Of a DNA stretch of 64,000 bases, positions 9,425-18,582 are shown one piece after another. Every line of letters starts with the position of its first letter. Within the stretch, counting starts at the first letter, position 1. Both the position numbers and the translations under genes were made by a program. Under the pieces are notes generated by a model, which saw only the letters and a program-made list of their open reading frames with translations, did no database searches and was not told the origin of the DNA. This DNA comes from Candidatus Nitrosocaldus schleperae (lineage in GTDB: Archaea; Thermoproteota; Nitrososphaeria; Nitrososphaerales; Nitrosocaldaceae): assembly GCA_013538805.1 (NCBI GenBank), contig JABXGR010000003.1, forward strand, positions 96,910 through 160,909, written 5' to 3'.

Positions 9425-9644
9425 GGTCATCCACATTCAGGAGTATGTGGCTTTCTACACCCATACTGCTTGGGGGTTCAACCCAATATGGGTGTAGTTG
9501 GCCCTCACCTCTATCCTGCAGGTCTATACGGGTTGCCCCGTTCCCCCTCTGCCTGATAGAGGCGACCACCAGCCATACGGACACCAAGGCTTCCCTTGAT
9601 GCCAGGCCTGCTTGGTGGATCGCTCCTTCACCTGGTGGATGACC
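9425..9644 (-). ncRNA. unidentified GC-rich structured RNA, about 220 nt
   Basis: No convincing ORF occupies the 362 bases between the rhomboid gene and the next gene; instead there is a sharply GC-rich block in an AT-rich genome. Its ends are perfectly complementary over 10 bp (GGTCATCCAC at 9635-9644 read on the minus strand, GTGGATGACC at 9425-9434). Inside are AGGAG/CTCCT, CACCAAG/CTTGGTG, CCTCTATC/GATAGAGG enclosing CGGG-GCAA-CCCG with a GNRA loop, and a perfect 11-bp CTACACCCATA/TATGGGTGTAG hairpin. In thermophilic archaea such GC islands are normally stable RNAs. A TATA box lies 26 nt upstream of 9645 on the minus strand, fixing the strand. The hallmark bases of RNase P RNA (GAGGAAAGUC, ACAGAA) and of SRP helix 8 were not found, so the RNA is left unnamed. 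Confidence 0.65.
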
Positions 9645-9667
9645 TACTATTATTATACAGGAGGAAT

Positions 9668-9675
9668 GATATAAA
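9668..9675 (-). promoter_or_regulatory. TATA box of the structured RNA
   Basis: TTTATATC on the minus strand is centred about 26 nt upstream of 9645, the base before the closing helix of the RNA. This is the canonical archaeal spacing. No comparable element lies upstream of the block on the plus strand. Confidence 0.5.
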
Positions 9676-9704
9676 CATTACTGATTAAGATATTGATATT
9701 ACAC

Positions 9705-10367
9705 TCAATATAATTTGATCCCCATGCTATCTATGCTTGATCTGATACTCTCAACATAACTGTCTGGATCGATCTCTATAACTCTTGTATCATCAACATT
9801 TATTATCATTATTGAGTGTAACCTAGCATTCTTTATCTCCTCCATGCTTATTGGAGGGTTGGAGTAGTATCTATCACACAATGCCTTAACACTTGCTATC
9901 TCTTCCTTGTTTCTATACCTTGGTGGCTTAAGGAAGAGTCCCTGGACTGGTAGAAGGCTAAGCACAGGGGTTGCAAGTGCAAACTTGCCTGCAAATGCAC
10001 TATACCTTGCTATCTTGCTTGCTACCCTTGCTGCACTATATGCTATAGGATCTAGAGCATGATCTGGAGGAACAAACCCAGTCTCTATCTCAACTATGAA
10101 CACATTATCCCCCTTGCTTGCATACACATCGCATATGAGCACATCATTCAACTGCCTCTCAACATCAACATCATACCCATACTTTATGAGATACTTTGCA
10201 CATATCAGTTCAAGTACAGAATGGTTTATCTTCACTAGATTACGCTTGTATAGTTCTATGAGTCTATGCTTGACATAGTTGATCTTCTTGAGTATCAGTT
10301 GCTCCTCATTGCTTGACAACCTTGCTGCAACATGCTCTATATCCTCTGCGAACCTCTCTATATCCAC
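9705..10367 (-). CDS. conserved hypothetical, possible PD-(D/E)xK-like nuclease fold
   Basis: A 220-residue cytosolic protein. The centre reads LICDVYASKGDNVFIVEIETG: an acidic residue, a spacer, then Glu-x-Glu within a beta strand, which resembles the core of restriction-like nucleases with the usual Lys replaced. It is preceded by a helical region (KYLIKYGYDVDVERQL) that looks like a nuclease N-terminal helix-strand. No other family was recognised and the nuclease reading is an inference. It lies between the structured RNA and the JAMM gene, on their strand; the gap to the JAMM gene is 48 nt. Confidence 0.6.
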   Translation of the reverse strand: MDIERFAEDIEHVAARLSSNEEQLILKKINYVKHRLIELYKRNLVKINHSVLELICAKYLIKYGYDVDVERQLNDVLICDVYASKGDNVFIVEIETGFVPPDHALDPIAYSAARVASKIARYSAFAGKFALATPVLSLLPVQGLFLKPPRYRNKEEIASVKALCDRYYSNPPISMEEIKNARLHSIMIINVDDTRVIEIDPDSYVESIRSSIDSMGIKLY

Positions 10368-10415
10368 CCCACCATCTTTTTAGCAGAATTCAAATAAATA
10401 TATTATCTTCTATCA

Positions 10416-10805
10416 CTACTCTTCTACACTAAACTCCAACTTCTCCCCTCTTGAGTCATAGATATGGATGTCATCATCCTCATATGGGTAACTTACTATC
10501 ATGCTTATGTAGCCTATAAAGTCAGCATTTAGATCTGTAAGCGATGGCTCGCTAGAGCCATTTGGATGGGAGTGCATTACACCAAGTATAGAGCGGTCGA
10601 ATGGGAGCAACATTGTGGGGAAGCCAGAGTAGTATGGACCAAAGTATGAGAATGGAGGTATCATGAGCCTCTCAACAATAGCAGTATCCTTACTACTCTT
10701 ACCACAGAGGAGTAGTATAGCCTCATTTGGATGCCTCATCTTGCAGTAAGATATTATGCTATCAAGGGCGCTCCTCTTTATAATTACCTTCCTCCTCTTG
10801 ACCAT
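10416..10805 (-). CDS. JAMM/MPN+ zinc metallopeptidase
   Basis: JAMM proteins remove ubiquitin-like modifiers (SAMPs in archaea) or cleave related isopeptide bonds. The 129 residues carry an early Glu (NEAILLLCG) and the signature HSHPNGSSEPSLTD, i.e. HxH...S..D zinc ligands complete and therefore probably active. Single-domain size is normal for archaeal JAMM proteases. The ATG at 10805 is close to the divergent mpgS gene. No E1- or SAMP-like gene is adjacent in this window. Confidence 0.88.
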   Translation of the reverse strand: MVKRRKVIIKRSALDSIISYCKMRHPNEAILLLCGKSSKDTAIVERLMIPPFSYFGPYYSGFPTMLLPFDRSILGVMHSHPNGSSEPSLTDLNADFIGYISMIVSYPYEDDDIHIYDSRGEKLEFSVEE

Positions 10806-10893
10806 AGCGATATAGGTATTGGTTATACATCCATTGATTAGTCTTACTTTATCTTACATTAACTTTATATCGTATGGCTTCTATTCATTAACA

Positions 10894-12108
10894 ATGAAGC
10901 TGGATTATGCTAGGTATAGTGAGAGGTTCGGCGCACTAACCATAAACTCCGTACAGCATGTGCATGAACTTGACTCTGGGAGTGCAGAGTACCATAGGAG
11001 TAGAACAGTTGCTCAGATATCTGAAAGGGAGTTGTACGATATGTATAGTAGGTTTGCAATAGTTGTGCCAGTCAAGAATGAGAGGCTTAAACTACTTGAA
11101 GGTGTGGTAAGCGGGATACCACATGACTGCCTTGTTATAGTTGTATCAAACAGCTCAAGGAACCCAGTCGATAGGTACAAGTTGGAGAGGGATACGCTCA
11201 AGCATCATGTGCTCTTAACCGATAGAGATGTGATCCTTGTACACCAGCAGGATCCAGAACTTGCAAGTGTGTTTGAGGAGTTGAACTATCCATACATACT
11301 TGATGGAAGTATTGTTAGGGCTGGAAAGGGAGAGGGCATGATGATAGGGCTGCTAATAGCAAAGATGATGGGCAAGGAGTACATAGGGTTCATAGACTCT
11401 GACAACTACATGCCTGGAGCAGTCAATGAGTATGTTAAGATATATGCTGCTGGTATGCTCATCTCAGAGTCTCCCTATACTATGGTTAGAATAGCATGGC
11501 GCTACAAACCAAAGGTTGCACAAGGTGAACTCTACTTTGCAAAGTGGGGTAGAATATCTGAGTATACAAACAAGTATCTAAACATGCTCATATCAAGCCA
11601 TACAGGGTTTGAGACCGATGTTGTAAAGACTGGGAATGCTGGTGAGCATGCTATGAGCATGAGACTTGCTGAACTACTAGACTACTCATCAGGCTTTGCT
11701 ATAGAGCCATATGAACTTGTTTACATGATGGAGGAGTTTGGAGGTGTGCTTGAGAGTAGGCATGCTGAGGCTATGTATGAGGGAGTAAACGTGCTCCAGA
11801 TAGAGAGTAGGAACCCTCATCTGCATGAGGAGAAGGGCTCCTCACACATAAGGGAGATGCTTAGAGACTCCCTAGCAAGCATATACTTCAGTAGGCTCTG
11901 CACCCCTACCCTAAAGAAGCAGATACTCAAGGATCTAAGGAGGGCTGGAGCTATAAGGAGCAAGGATGATGTGCATAGTCCCCTGCTTATGCCTTCGATC
12001 AAGGATATTGATATCAACGAGTTTGCTAGACTAATCAAGGTTAGATGCTCAACACTGCAGTACTTTGGAAGCAACATAAGTGCACAGATGGAGGCTATAG
12101 CAACCTAG
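10894..12108 (+). CDS. mpgS: mannosyl-3-phosphoglycerate synthase
   Basis: Transfers mannose from GDP-mannose to 3-phosphoglycerate, making the precursor of mannosylglycerate, a compatible solute of thermophiles. A GT-A type fold is recognisable from VVPVKNER at the N-terminus, RAGKGEGM, GFIDSDNYMPGA (metal-binding DSD region) and TGNAGEHAMSM; these are characteristic of family GT55. The start chosen is the ATG at 10894 (MKLDYARYSERFG), matching family N-termini; an ATG at 10819 would add an unrelated hydrophobic leader. The phosphatase that completes the pathway (MpgP) is not in this window. Confidence 0.92.
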   Translation: MKLDYARYSERFGALTINSVQHVHELDSGSAEYHRSRTVAQISERELYDMYSRFAIVVPVKNERLKLLEGVVSGIPHDCLVIVVSNSSRNPVDRYKLERDTLKHHVLLTDRDVILVHQQDPELASVFEELNYPYILDGSIVRAGKGEGMMIGLLIAKMMGKEYIGFIDSDNYMPGAVNEYVKIYAAGMLISESPYTMVRIAWRYKPKVAQGELYFAKWGRISEYTNKYLNMLISSHTGFETDVVKTGNAGEHAMSMRLAELLDYSSGFAIEPYELVYMMEEFGGVLESRHAEAMYEGVNVLQIESRNPHLHEEKGSSHIREMLRDSLASIYFSRLCTPTLKKQILKDLRRAGAIRSKDDVHSPLLMPSIKDIDINEFARLIKVRCSTLQYFGSNISAQMEAIAT

Positions 12109-12187
12109 TTAGTTAGTCATCTCCTTTTGCCTTACATTACCCTCATTATGTAGTATAATTAAAATTGGGATACTCAAGATCAACCCT

Positions 12188-13678
12188 GTGTACAGATCAA
12201 GGCTGAAGGGGAGTCTGGATGAGCATGTACTAGCATATCTCTCATCCATGGATGAGGATACATCTCTACTCCCTTACGATATAGTTGGGAGCGAGGCACA
12301 CTCTATAATGCTTTATGAGCAGGGCTTGATAGATAAGGATGAACTAGCAAGGATACTTGAGGCACTTGAGAGTGCAAAGAGCATCTCTCTAGATGAGTTG
12401 AGGAGCATGAAGGAGCGGTATGAGGATGTGCATGAAGCGTTGGAGGCATATGTTATAGGCAAGGCAGGTATGGATGCTGGAGGGAAGATGCATACAGCAA
12501 GGTCAAGGAATGACCAAGTCACGCTAGATCTTAGGATGAAGGTTAGGGATGATATAACAGCAGTAGAGTATGCTATACTTGATCTAGTGGATGCTCTACT
12601 TGCTAGAGCAAAGGAGTGCATTGATGCTGTCATGCCCATGTACACACATCTTCAGCATGCACAGATAGGCTCATTCTCCCACTACCTATTAGCATATGCT
12701 GATATGCTTTTAAGGGATGTTGATAGACTTGAATCATGCTATGCTAGAGTTAACCTATCCCCCCTAGGCTCATCTGCAATAGGAGGGACCTCTCTTCCAG
12801 TTAATAGAGATAGGGTTGCAAGCCTCTTAGGCTTCAATGGTATAGTTGAGAATAGCATAGATGCTACAAGTAGCAGGGACTTCCTGCTAGAGTTCTGCTC
12901 TTGCTTATGCATAACAATGCTTGATCTGAGCAGGATGGCTGAGGATATGGTGCTATGGTCATCATCAGAGTTCAACTACATAGAGTTGCCAGATGAACTT
13001 GCATCAACCTCAAGCGTTATGCCACAGAAGAAGAACCCATGCCCATTGGAGTTGATGCGTGCTAGAGCATCAACTGTGCTTGGACTACTTGCTTCCATAA
13101 TGGGTATAGTAAGATCATTACCTTCTGGCTACAGTAGGGATCTGCAGGAGAGTAAGAGGATAGCATTTGATATATTCAAGATAGTGTATGAGTCATTGCT
13201 TATGATGAGGCAGATAGTATTAGGGATCATCGTGAAGAGGGAGGATATGCTCAAGGCTGCAGAGAAGAGTTATGCAATAGCACTTGATGTTGCAGAGGAG
13301 TTGGTGAAGAGAAGAGGTATAGCATTCAGGGTTGCTCACAGGCTGGTTGGGGCAATTGTAGCATATGCAAGCTCACATGGTAAGACTCTAAGGGATCTAA
13401 GCATGGATGATCTAAAGGCTGCACTAGATCCTTTTAGGATGGATCATGGGGTAGATATGGTTGAGGCTATATCATCAATCTTAAGGGATTCAGACCCATC
13501 AGGCTCGTTGAGGAGGAGATCATCCAAGGGTTCTCCAAATCCAAGTGAGCAGGAGAGGATGATACATGAGAGAGAGGTTAGAAGTAAGGAGCATAGAGCA
13601 GAGATAGATGTAAGGCAGGAGAGGCTTGAGTATGCTCTAGCATCACTCCAAGATACTGTTAACAGGTTCTTGGGCTAG
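12188..13678 (+). CDS. argH: argininosuccinate lyase
   Basis: Splits argininosuccinate into arginine and fumarate, the last step of arginine synthesis; argG, the preceding step, is at 51210. Family motifs present: TARSRNDQV (substrate binding), HTHLQHAQ-like MYTHLQHAQIGSF (catalytic His), and SSVMPQKKNP, the fumarase/lyase superfamily signature with the catalytic Ser loop. Start is GTG at 12188; no better ATG is available. The 496 residues are a little longer than usual because of a charged, Ser-rich insert near residues 438-475 (SGSLRRRSSKGSPNPSEQER), which is not conserved in the family. Confidence 0.95.
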   Translation: MYRSRLKGSLDEHVLAYLSSMDEDTSLLPYDIVGSEAHSIMLYEQGLIDKDELARILEALESAKSISLDELRSMKERYEDVHEALEAYVIGKAGMDAGGKMHTARSRNDQVTLDLRMKVRDDITAVEYAILDLVDALLARAKECIDAVMPMYTHLQHAQIGSFSHYLLAYADMLLRDVDRLESCYARVNLSPLGSSAIGGTSLPVNRDRVASLLGFNGIVENSIDATSSRDFLLEFCSCLCITMLDLSRMAEDMVLWSSSEFNYIELPDELASTSSVMPQKKNPCPLELMRARASTVLGLLASIMGIVRSLPSGYSRDLQESKRIAFDIFKIVYESLLMMRQIVLGIIVKREDMLKAAEKSYAIALDVAEELVKRRGIAFRVAHRLVGAIVAYASSHGKTLRDLSMDDLKAALDPFRMDHGVDMVEAISSILRDSDPSGSLRRRSSKGSPNPSEQERMIHEREVRSKEHRAEIDVRQERLEYALASLQDTVNRFLG

Positions 13679-13707
13679 TAAACAGTATAACATTAAGGCT
13701 TAGTTAA

Positions 13708-13917
13708 TCATCTTAACTCCTTGCTGAGATCTATTGCACACTGACTCTTATCACGCTTGTACAAGCCCTTGCACTTGTAGCAGTAGTAGTATGTGTTCTT
13801 ATGGTATGCACACCACTGACTGTATATGATGAGGCCATCGCAGTAGCAGTAGTAGCGGGGGGATGTGCATCTATCATCTCTCTCTGGATTGAATACAACA
13901 TCCTGCTCATCCATCAT
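13708..13917 (-). CDS. small Cys/Tyr-rich protein
   Basis: A 69-residue protein with eight cysteines arranged as C...CYC, C...H and CYKC...C, suggesting one or two zinc sites. The sequence YYCYKCKGLYKRDKSQC looks like a zinc-ribbon half. It is convergent with argH (29 nt away) and divergent from the Ddn-like gene. No known family was recognised; that it is real is supported by the cysteine pattern and clean spacing. Confidence 0.5.
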   Translation of the reverse strand: MMDEQDVVFNPERDDRCTSPRYYCYCDGLIIYSQWCAYHKNTYYYCYKCKGLYKRDKSQCAIDLSKELR

Positions 13918-13979
13918 AGATACTAGTTAGTTAGTGCAGGGAAAGATATATCTTGTTTGGTACACTCCCATGATTAAAG

Positions 13980-14327
13980 ATGAAGGATGATGATAAGGAG
14001 GAGGAAGGATCGTTCATAGCCTACCTTATAACCAAAGGTAGGAAGAGTGGGAAGGAGCATAGGGTACCACTTAGACTCGTTAGATACAATGGCAGACTAT
14101 ATGCATCTAGGCGTGATATGAATAGTGATTGGATGAAGAATATACTACATGATCCACACGTTATAGTTGAGATGATAGATGGCAGTAGGCTTGAAGGTAT
14201 AGCAAGGCTTGTTGATGATGAATCTCTCTGCAGGATAGTATCTATGTTAAAGTATAAGGATGATGTTAGAGCACGTATGAAGAGGGCAGTTATAGAGATA
14301 GAGGTTGAGGGGGATAGTAAAGAATAA
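13980..14327 (+). CDS. deazaflavin-dependent nitroreductase (Ddn/DUF385) family protein
   Basis: A small split-barrel protein of 115 residues. The phrase LITKGRKSGKEHRVPL, followed by YNGRLYASRRDMNSDWMKNI, is the Ddn/DUF385 signature for binding the phosphate and deazaflavin of F420 (or another flavin). Thaumarchaea make F420, so an F420H2-dependent oxidoreductase role is reasonable; the substrate is unknown. The C-terminus overlaps the region just upstream of rpl15e, with 34 nt between stop and the likely L15e start. Confidence 0.75.
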   Translation: MKDDDKEEEGSFIAYLITKGRKSGKEHRVPLRLVRYNGRLYASRRDMNSDWMKNILHDPHVIVEMIDGSRLEGIARLVDDESLCRIVSMLKYKDDVRARMKRAVIEIEVEGDSKE

Positions 14328-14361
14328 TTTACCATTATCCTATGCAAGAGCCATGGTAGGG

Positions 14362-14808
14362 ATGTACAAGCAGATAGCAGAGACTTGGAAGAGGTTATAC
14401 AAGGAGAAGAGTGATATACTGAAGCAGAAGATCATTGCTGCTAGAAGGGAGCATGCTATAGTTAGGGTTGATAAGCCATCTAGACTAGATAGGGCTAGAG
14501 CATTAGGCTATAAGGCAAAGCAGGGGTTCATAGTTGTAAGGGTAAGGGTAAGCAAGGGAGGGATGAGGAGGAAGAGGGCAAGGGCAGGAAGGAGACCCAA
14601 GCACATAGGCGTTGTGAAGATAAAGCAGGCTGAGAGTATGAAGGTTGTTGCTGAGCGTAGGGTTGCTGAACGTTATCCAAACATGGAGGTTAAGGGTTCA
14701 TACTATCTATTCGAGGATGGCAGATATTACTGGTTTGAATGCATACTTGTGGATAAGGCACACCCAGCAGTAAAGAACGATAGAGAGTTAAGGCATCAAT
14801 TGGCATAG
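14362..14808 (+). CDS. rpl15e: 50S ribosomal protein L15e
   Basis: Component of the archaeal/eukaryotic-type large ribosomal subunit. Start chosen at 14362 to give MYKQIAETWKR, matching the family N-terminus MYKYI..; ATGs at 14353 and further upstream give extra residues not seen in L15e. Very basic, with the conserved RAGRRPKHIGV and ERYPNMEVKGSYY segments, and 148 residues long as expected. It lies close behind the Ddn-like gene on the same strand. Confidence 0.95.
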   Translation: MYKQIAETWKRLYKEKSDILKQKIIAARREHAIVRVDKPSRLDRARALGYKAKQGFIVVRVRVSKGGMRRKRARAGRRPKHIGVVKIKQAESMKVVAERRVAERYPNMEVKGSYYLFEDGRYYWFECILVDKAHPAVKNDRELRHQLA

Positions 14809-15004
14809 CATAGATATCAACTTGATTCACAAGCATATAGGAGATAAGCATAACAACTTATGTTATAATAACAGTAATAGAAACAGCATTGCTATTTAGA
14901 TATTAAAGTAGAGCAACCTTTCAAATAGAAGTTTATATAGTATGTTTATTAAGCAACGTATTATTATTACTTGAGAGCATATTAGATAAATCTCTCTACT
15001 AGAA

Positions 15005-16339
15005 TTAGAATCCTACAAGTGCTGGTCGCACTGGTTTTATAATCTCCCTTAACAGTATAGTTGCATAGCTCCCCTTTGGGAGGGCAAATCTAACCTGTAT
15101 GCTCTCATCATCTTTGTTGATCTCAAACATATTGTAGAGCAATAACAGTGGTAATGGTCTAAACCCACCTTCTATGCTTACCTCCTGCATCTCTTTTATG
15201 TAGAAATCCTTAGTGCTGATCTCTTCTTCCTTCATAATGCCCTCAACTATTGCACCAAACCTACCTATAGGCTTGAATGCAAACCCTGCTAATGGCATTG
15301 CAGGAACCAAGTGTGCATCGCTAGTATCATCATATCTGCATATATCACAAACCCTGTTATTAGCATCTACGGTGAAGCATATATCACCAATTCTAGGGGT
15401 TGAGATATCATACCCTTCCCTTATAGCAGTACTTAACGCTCTATTGAATATATATGCTTGGTATGCCTCAACGAATAGCCTCCTAACACTCACTGGTAAC
15501 CTCCTTAGTGCCTTTATGGGATCCCCATCCTTGATTATGCCTTTTGCTAACTCTCTCTCAAGGTCCATACTGTATGGAATACCCTCCACGATCTCAGCAT
15601 TAAGGTTACCCAGCATTAGCCTTACCCTTCTACTCTGCTCACTCTCATGCTCGCCCACGTATGTAAGGAATGTATCTACAGCCTCCTTGAACCTCCTCTT
15701 CACTATTGCTTTACCTATAAGATGTGTTACTGGTCTAATGCTACCAAACCTCTGATAACCATAAAAGTTCCCAACCCTTCTAGCCTTAACATCCATCATT
15801 ACTCTATGTACCTTCAAGTATACATCATCATAATCTATGCTAGACTCCAACTCTATGGTGATTGTGAATCTATTGCCTACCAGTTCCCTCTTCCTTAACA
15901 TCCTATCAGAATATCCTGCTAGTGTAAGTACGCAATGCCTTGTATGCAACTCCTCTCCAATAACCTTATCTGTAGTAACATACTGAAGGGTTAGAGCATT
16001 GGCATCCTTCAAGCCAAGTGCATTCAACTTAAGCCCATACTTAGATTCCAACTCCTTCAAGGCATGTATAGTATCTATACCCTCCTTCCTTAGGATGAAT
16101 ACTGGATATCTATGCTTCCCATCATTAACCTTGGATATGCTTACTCTACTATGATCTATAACCTCCTCAACCACAAAGTTATCATATCCATAGCCATAGC
16201 CATAGCCATGCCCATATCCATTACTCCCCTTCCTCCTCTTTATCCTTCCCTTTACCCCTTCAGTTGTAGTTGAGTACACCTCTAACCCTATCATCCTATC
16301 CAGATCTGGTACTATCTGCATCATAGCATTATCACTCAA
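15005..16339 (-). CDS. truD: tRNA pseudouridine synthase TruD
   Basis: Converts uridine 13 of tRNA to pseudouridine. Motifs: GLKDANALTLQ (catalytic Asp, about residue 128), NFYGYQRFGS (about 215) and, near the C-terminus, ALPKGSYATILLREI, all diagnostic for TruD. The 444-residue length is normal. An unusual Gly/Tyr run (GYGHGYGYGYGYDN, about residues 41-54), encoded by CATAGC-type repeats at 16180-16210, sits in the N-terminal linker. The start overlaps the end of the beta-propeller gene by 8 nt (16332-16339), indicating co-transcription. Confidence 0.93.
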   Translation of the reverse strand: MSDNAMMQIVPDLDRMIGLEVYSTTTEGVKGRIKRRKGSNGYGHGYGYGYGYDNFVVEEVIDHSRVSISKVNDGKHRYPVFILRKEGIDTIHALKELESKYGLKLNALGLKDANALTLQYVTTDKVIGEELHTRHCVLTLAGYSDRMLRKRELVGNRFTITIELESSIDYDDVYLKVHRVMMDVKARRVGNFYGYQRFGSIRPVTHLIGKAIVKRRFKEAVDTFLTYVGEHESEQSRRVRLMLGNLNAEIVEGIPYSMDLERELAKGIIKDGDPIKALRRLPVSVRRLFVEAYQAYIFNRALSTAIREGYDISTPRIGDICFTVDANNRVCDICRYDDTSDAHLVPAMPLAGFAFKPIGRFGAIVEGIMKEEEISTKDFYIKEMQEVSIEGGFRPLPLLLLYNMFEINKDDESIQVRFALPKGSYATILLREIIKPVRPALVGF

Positions 16340-17957
16340 CTATAAGCCTTACAATCTTGGAGTATGCTACCTCATTGCTCCTTGCACCTATGGTTAGTGT
16401 GTACTCACCACTCTCCAACTCATTGGGCTTAAGTGTTAATATTACAGTCTTGCTTGATCTACCATCCAACCTAAGAGAATACTCGCTATACTCTGCAGAT
16501 ATCTTACTCTTACTGAGCCTACCATTGGCATCTATACTGCCTGATGCAAGCATATCAACAACTACAGGCTCTCTAGCCTCTACATTCACCTCTACTCTAG
16601 CAGTATCACCCTTCTTTACCTTGATGGTATCTGTATTAACACTTACAGTAAATGGTAGTTCCTTTGCATCTGGGTCTAGCATACCTAACTTGTTCTCAGT
16701 GAACTCTGTAAACCATACCTTAACCCTGCTACCATCATCCTGTAGTGCGAACCTTAGGGCATTGGCTATACCACATTGCTCATCACTACCCTCACACTTC
16801 CCCCATGCCTTGTTGTATGATGGGATGTTGTACTCTATCAGTGTTGAATCATCTGGATTGAATACAGCAATAGCATTGCCTTGATGCTCGTTGAACCATA
16901 CCCTACCCTTTGAGTCTATAGCATTCCAGTAAGGTAGTGATACAGGGTAGCCAGAGCATTCAAGCCTTGGATTGCTCTTTATACAATCCTCGTATAGCCC
17001 TATGTTTGTATACCTTGCTGGTAGTGATGTTGAATATCTTATTACCTCATTGGTTGATGGGTTGAATGATATGAAGAGATTACTACCATGATCGTTTATC
17101 CATATCTTGCCTCTAGCCTCATCTATACTTATCCCAACAGGACTCCCTATAGGAAGATCGTAAGCCTTCATCTCCTTGCTTGTAGGATCTAACATGTATA
17201 GCATGCCTTTTGTACCTAGGGTTAGTGCTGTGAACCATACATTACCTTTGCTATCAACATCTATAGTGCCTAAAGCGTTCAGATCAACATCTATAGGCAT
17301 CTCTACCAACTCTAGTGTGTTGAGGTCTATCATGCCTATATGCTTGCTATACACACCAACAAACCATAACCTGTCCTTGCTAACCTTGATATCCACAGGC
17401 ATGGATGTGCCGAAGGGCTCTGCCTTCTGGAGTTTGAACTCCTTGAACATCTCACTAGTGCTTATAGATGGGTTGAACATCCATATACTGTTATTCTCAC
17501 TATCTGTGATCCATAGCCTACCATTGCCATCAAATGCTAGAGCCCACATGGGTAGTGGTATACCTGATGTTACATTACCTACTTGGGATGGTATCTTGAA
17601 CTCCTCGAACTCTTCAGTGCTTGGATCAAACCTTATCACAGAGTTGGTAACAGATGATGCAGTCCATACAGTGCCATCCTTATCTACTGCTATACCAACA
17701 GGCATAACACACTCTTGAGGGATCATGTACTCCTTTATGAAACTGTTTGATCTTACTATGCCATCGCCACACCTACTCATCTTGAATATCTCTTCTTGCT
17801 TCTTTCTTGCCTCTTCCAACTGCTTTGCCTGCTGCTCCTCTGCAAGCCTTGAGGAGTATACTATGGCGAATGTTGATGCTACTAGTGCTGCTATCACTCC
17901 AAATATTATTATCTTCTTACTAGTGCTTATACCCTTACTTGAACCCCGTTTAGGCAT
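16332..17957 (-). CDS. membrane-anchored beta-propeller protein (Vgb lyase-like repeats)
   Basis: 541 residues: a basic N-terminus, one membrane segment (about residues 15-33), a short Gln/Glu-rich coiled coil (AEEQQAKQLEEARKKQEE), then a propeller of repeated units of the form G.(V/L/I)W(F/I)T.. (GTVWTASS, GRLWITDSEN, GNVWFTAL, GKIWINDHG, GRVWFNEHQGN, KVWFTEF) as in virginiamycin B lyase and NHL/SMP-30-type propellers. A C-terminal Ig-like domain (about 445-541) follows. The propeller would be outside the cell. Thaumarchaea carry many such secreted propellers; no substrate is known and antibiotic lyase activity should not be assumed. The stop overlaps truD. Confidence 0.75.
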   Translation of the reverse strand: MPKRGSSKGISTSKKIIIFGVIAALVASTFAIVYSSRLAEEQQAKQLEEARKKQEEIFKMSRCGDGIVRSNSFIKEYMIPQECVMPVGIAVDKDGTVWTASSVTNSVIRFDPSTEEFEEFKIPSQVGNVTSGIPLPMWALAFDGNGRLWITDSENNSIWMFNPSISTSEMFKEFKLQKAEPFGTSMPVDIKVSKDRLWFVGVYSKHIGMIDLNTLELVEMPIDVDLNALGTIDVDSKGNVWFTALTLGTKGMLYMLDPTSKEMKAYDLPIGSPVGISIDEARGKIWINDHGSNLFISFNPSTNEVIRYSTSLPARYTNIGLYEDCIKSNPRLECSGYPVSLPYWNAIDSKGRVWFNEHQGNAIAVFNPDDSTLIEYNIPSYNKAWGKCEGSDEQCGIANALRFALQDDGSRVKVWFTEFTENKLGMLDPDAKELPFTVSVNTDTIKVKKGDTARVEVNVEAREPVVVDMLASGSIDANGRLSKSKISAEYSEYSLRLDGRSSKTVILTLKPNELESGEYTLTIGARSNEVAYSKIVRLIVE

Positions 17958-18135
17958 AAATCATCTATTCCAGTACTTTATATCAAGGTTTAGAAGTCCT
18001 TTATTGTATAATAACAGACCATATTTAATATCATAATCATATACAATATGATGCTAATGTCTATTATTGCATATAGCATATTATATCCGTAACATTAATA
18101 AATAGCTACATTATAATATAGAGTAGTGAAATAAT

Positions 18136-18507
18136 ATGCAGAGCCTCCATAATATAGGAAGGAAGAATATTAAGGAGATGGATGCGCTAGAGATAGCACT
18201 TAGCCTTAAGCGTAGACCTGCGTATGTGCAATGCTACTGTGTGCTAAAGTGTGTCTCCATGAACTCAAACCTCAAGTTGTATCAACTCTCTAGGCTGCTT
18301 GGTCTTGACTATTATCAGGTGATGAAGAGGGTTAGCGAACTCTCTATGAAGGGATTCCTGAATCTTAAGAATGGTACTATAAGCATAACTGATGATGGGA
18401 TCAAGTTAAAGGATGCCCTTGAGAGCCTTATAATGTTACTCCATGCAAAGGATGTTGATGAGGATGATGTAAGTAAACGCCTAAGCTTGTATGAGATACT
18501 AGCATAG
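18136..18507 (+). CDS. winged-helix DNA-binding protein
   Basis: 123 residues. LKLYQLSRLLGLDYYQVMKRVSEL is a helix-turn-helix, followed by a wing (GFLNLKNGTISITDDGIKL), the layout of archaeal MarR/ArsR-like regulators. A Cys-rich stretch (VQCYCVLKCV) precedes it and might bind metal or be redox active. It stands alone after a 178-nt AT-rich gap; target genes are not evident. Probably transcriptional. Confidence 0.7.
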   Translation: MQSLHNIGRKNIKEMDALEIALSLKRRPAYVQCYCVLKCVSMNSNLKLYQLSRLLGLDYYQVMKRVSELSMKGFLNLKNGTISITDDGIKLKDALESLIMLLHAKDVDEDDVSKRLSLYEILA

Positions 18508-18582
18508 TACCTCTCCTTTTATTTTTTGCTTCTATTATATTATAAGAGCCTTACATATTATGATATAGCAAATTAATACACT

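Noticed and set aside
9445..9642. 65-codon ORF in the GC-rich block
   Set aside because: Composition and helices show an RNA; the ORF is on the strand lacking a promoter and has no recognisable protein features.
9425..9644. Naming the RNA as RNase P or SRP RNA
   Set aside because: Conserved core bases were searched by eye on both strands and not found; a covariance search is needed.
16332..17957. Streptogramin resistance lyase
   Set aside because: Only the propeller repeat pattern is shared; the protein is membrane anchored with an extra Ig-like domain, so an antibiotic-lyase role is not supported.
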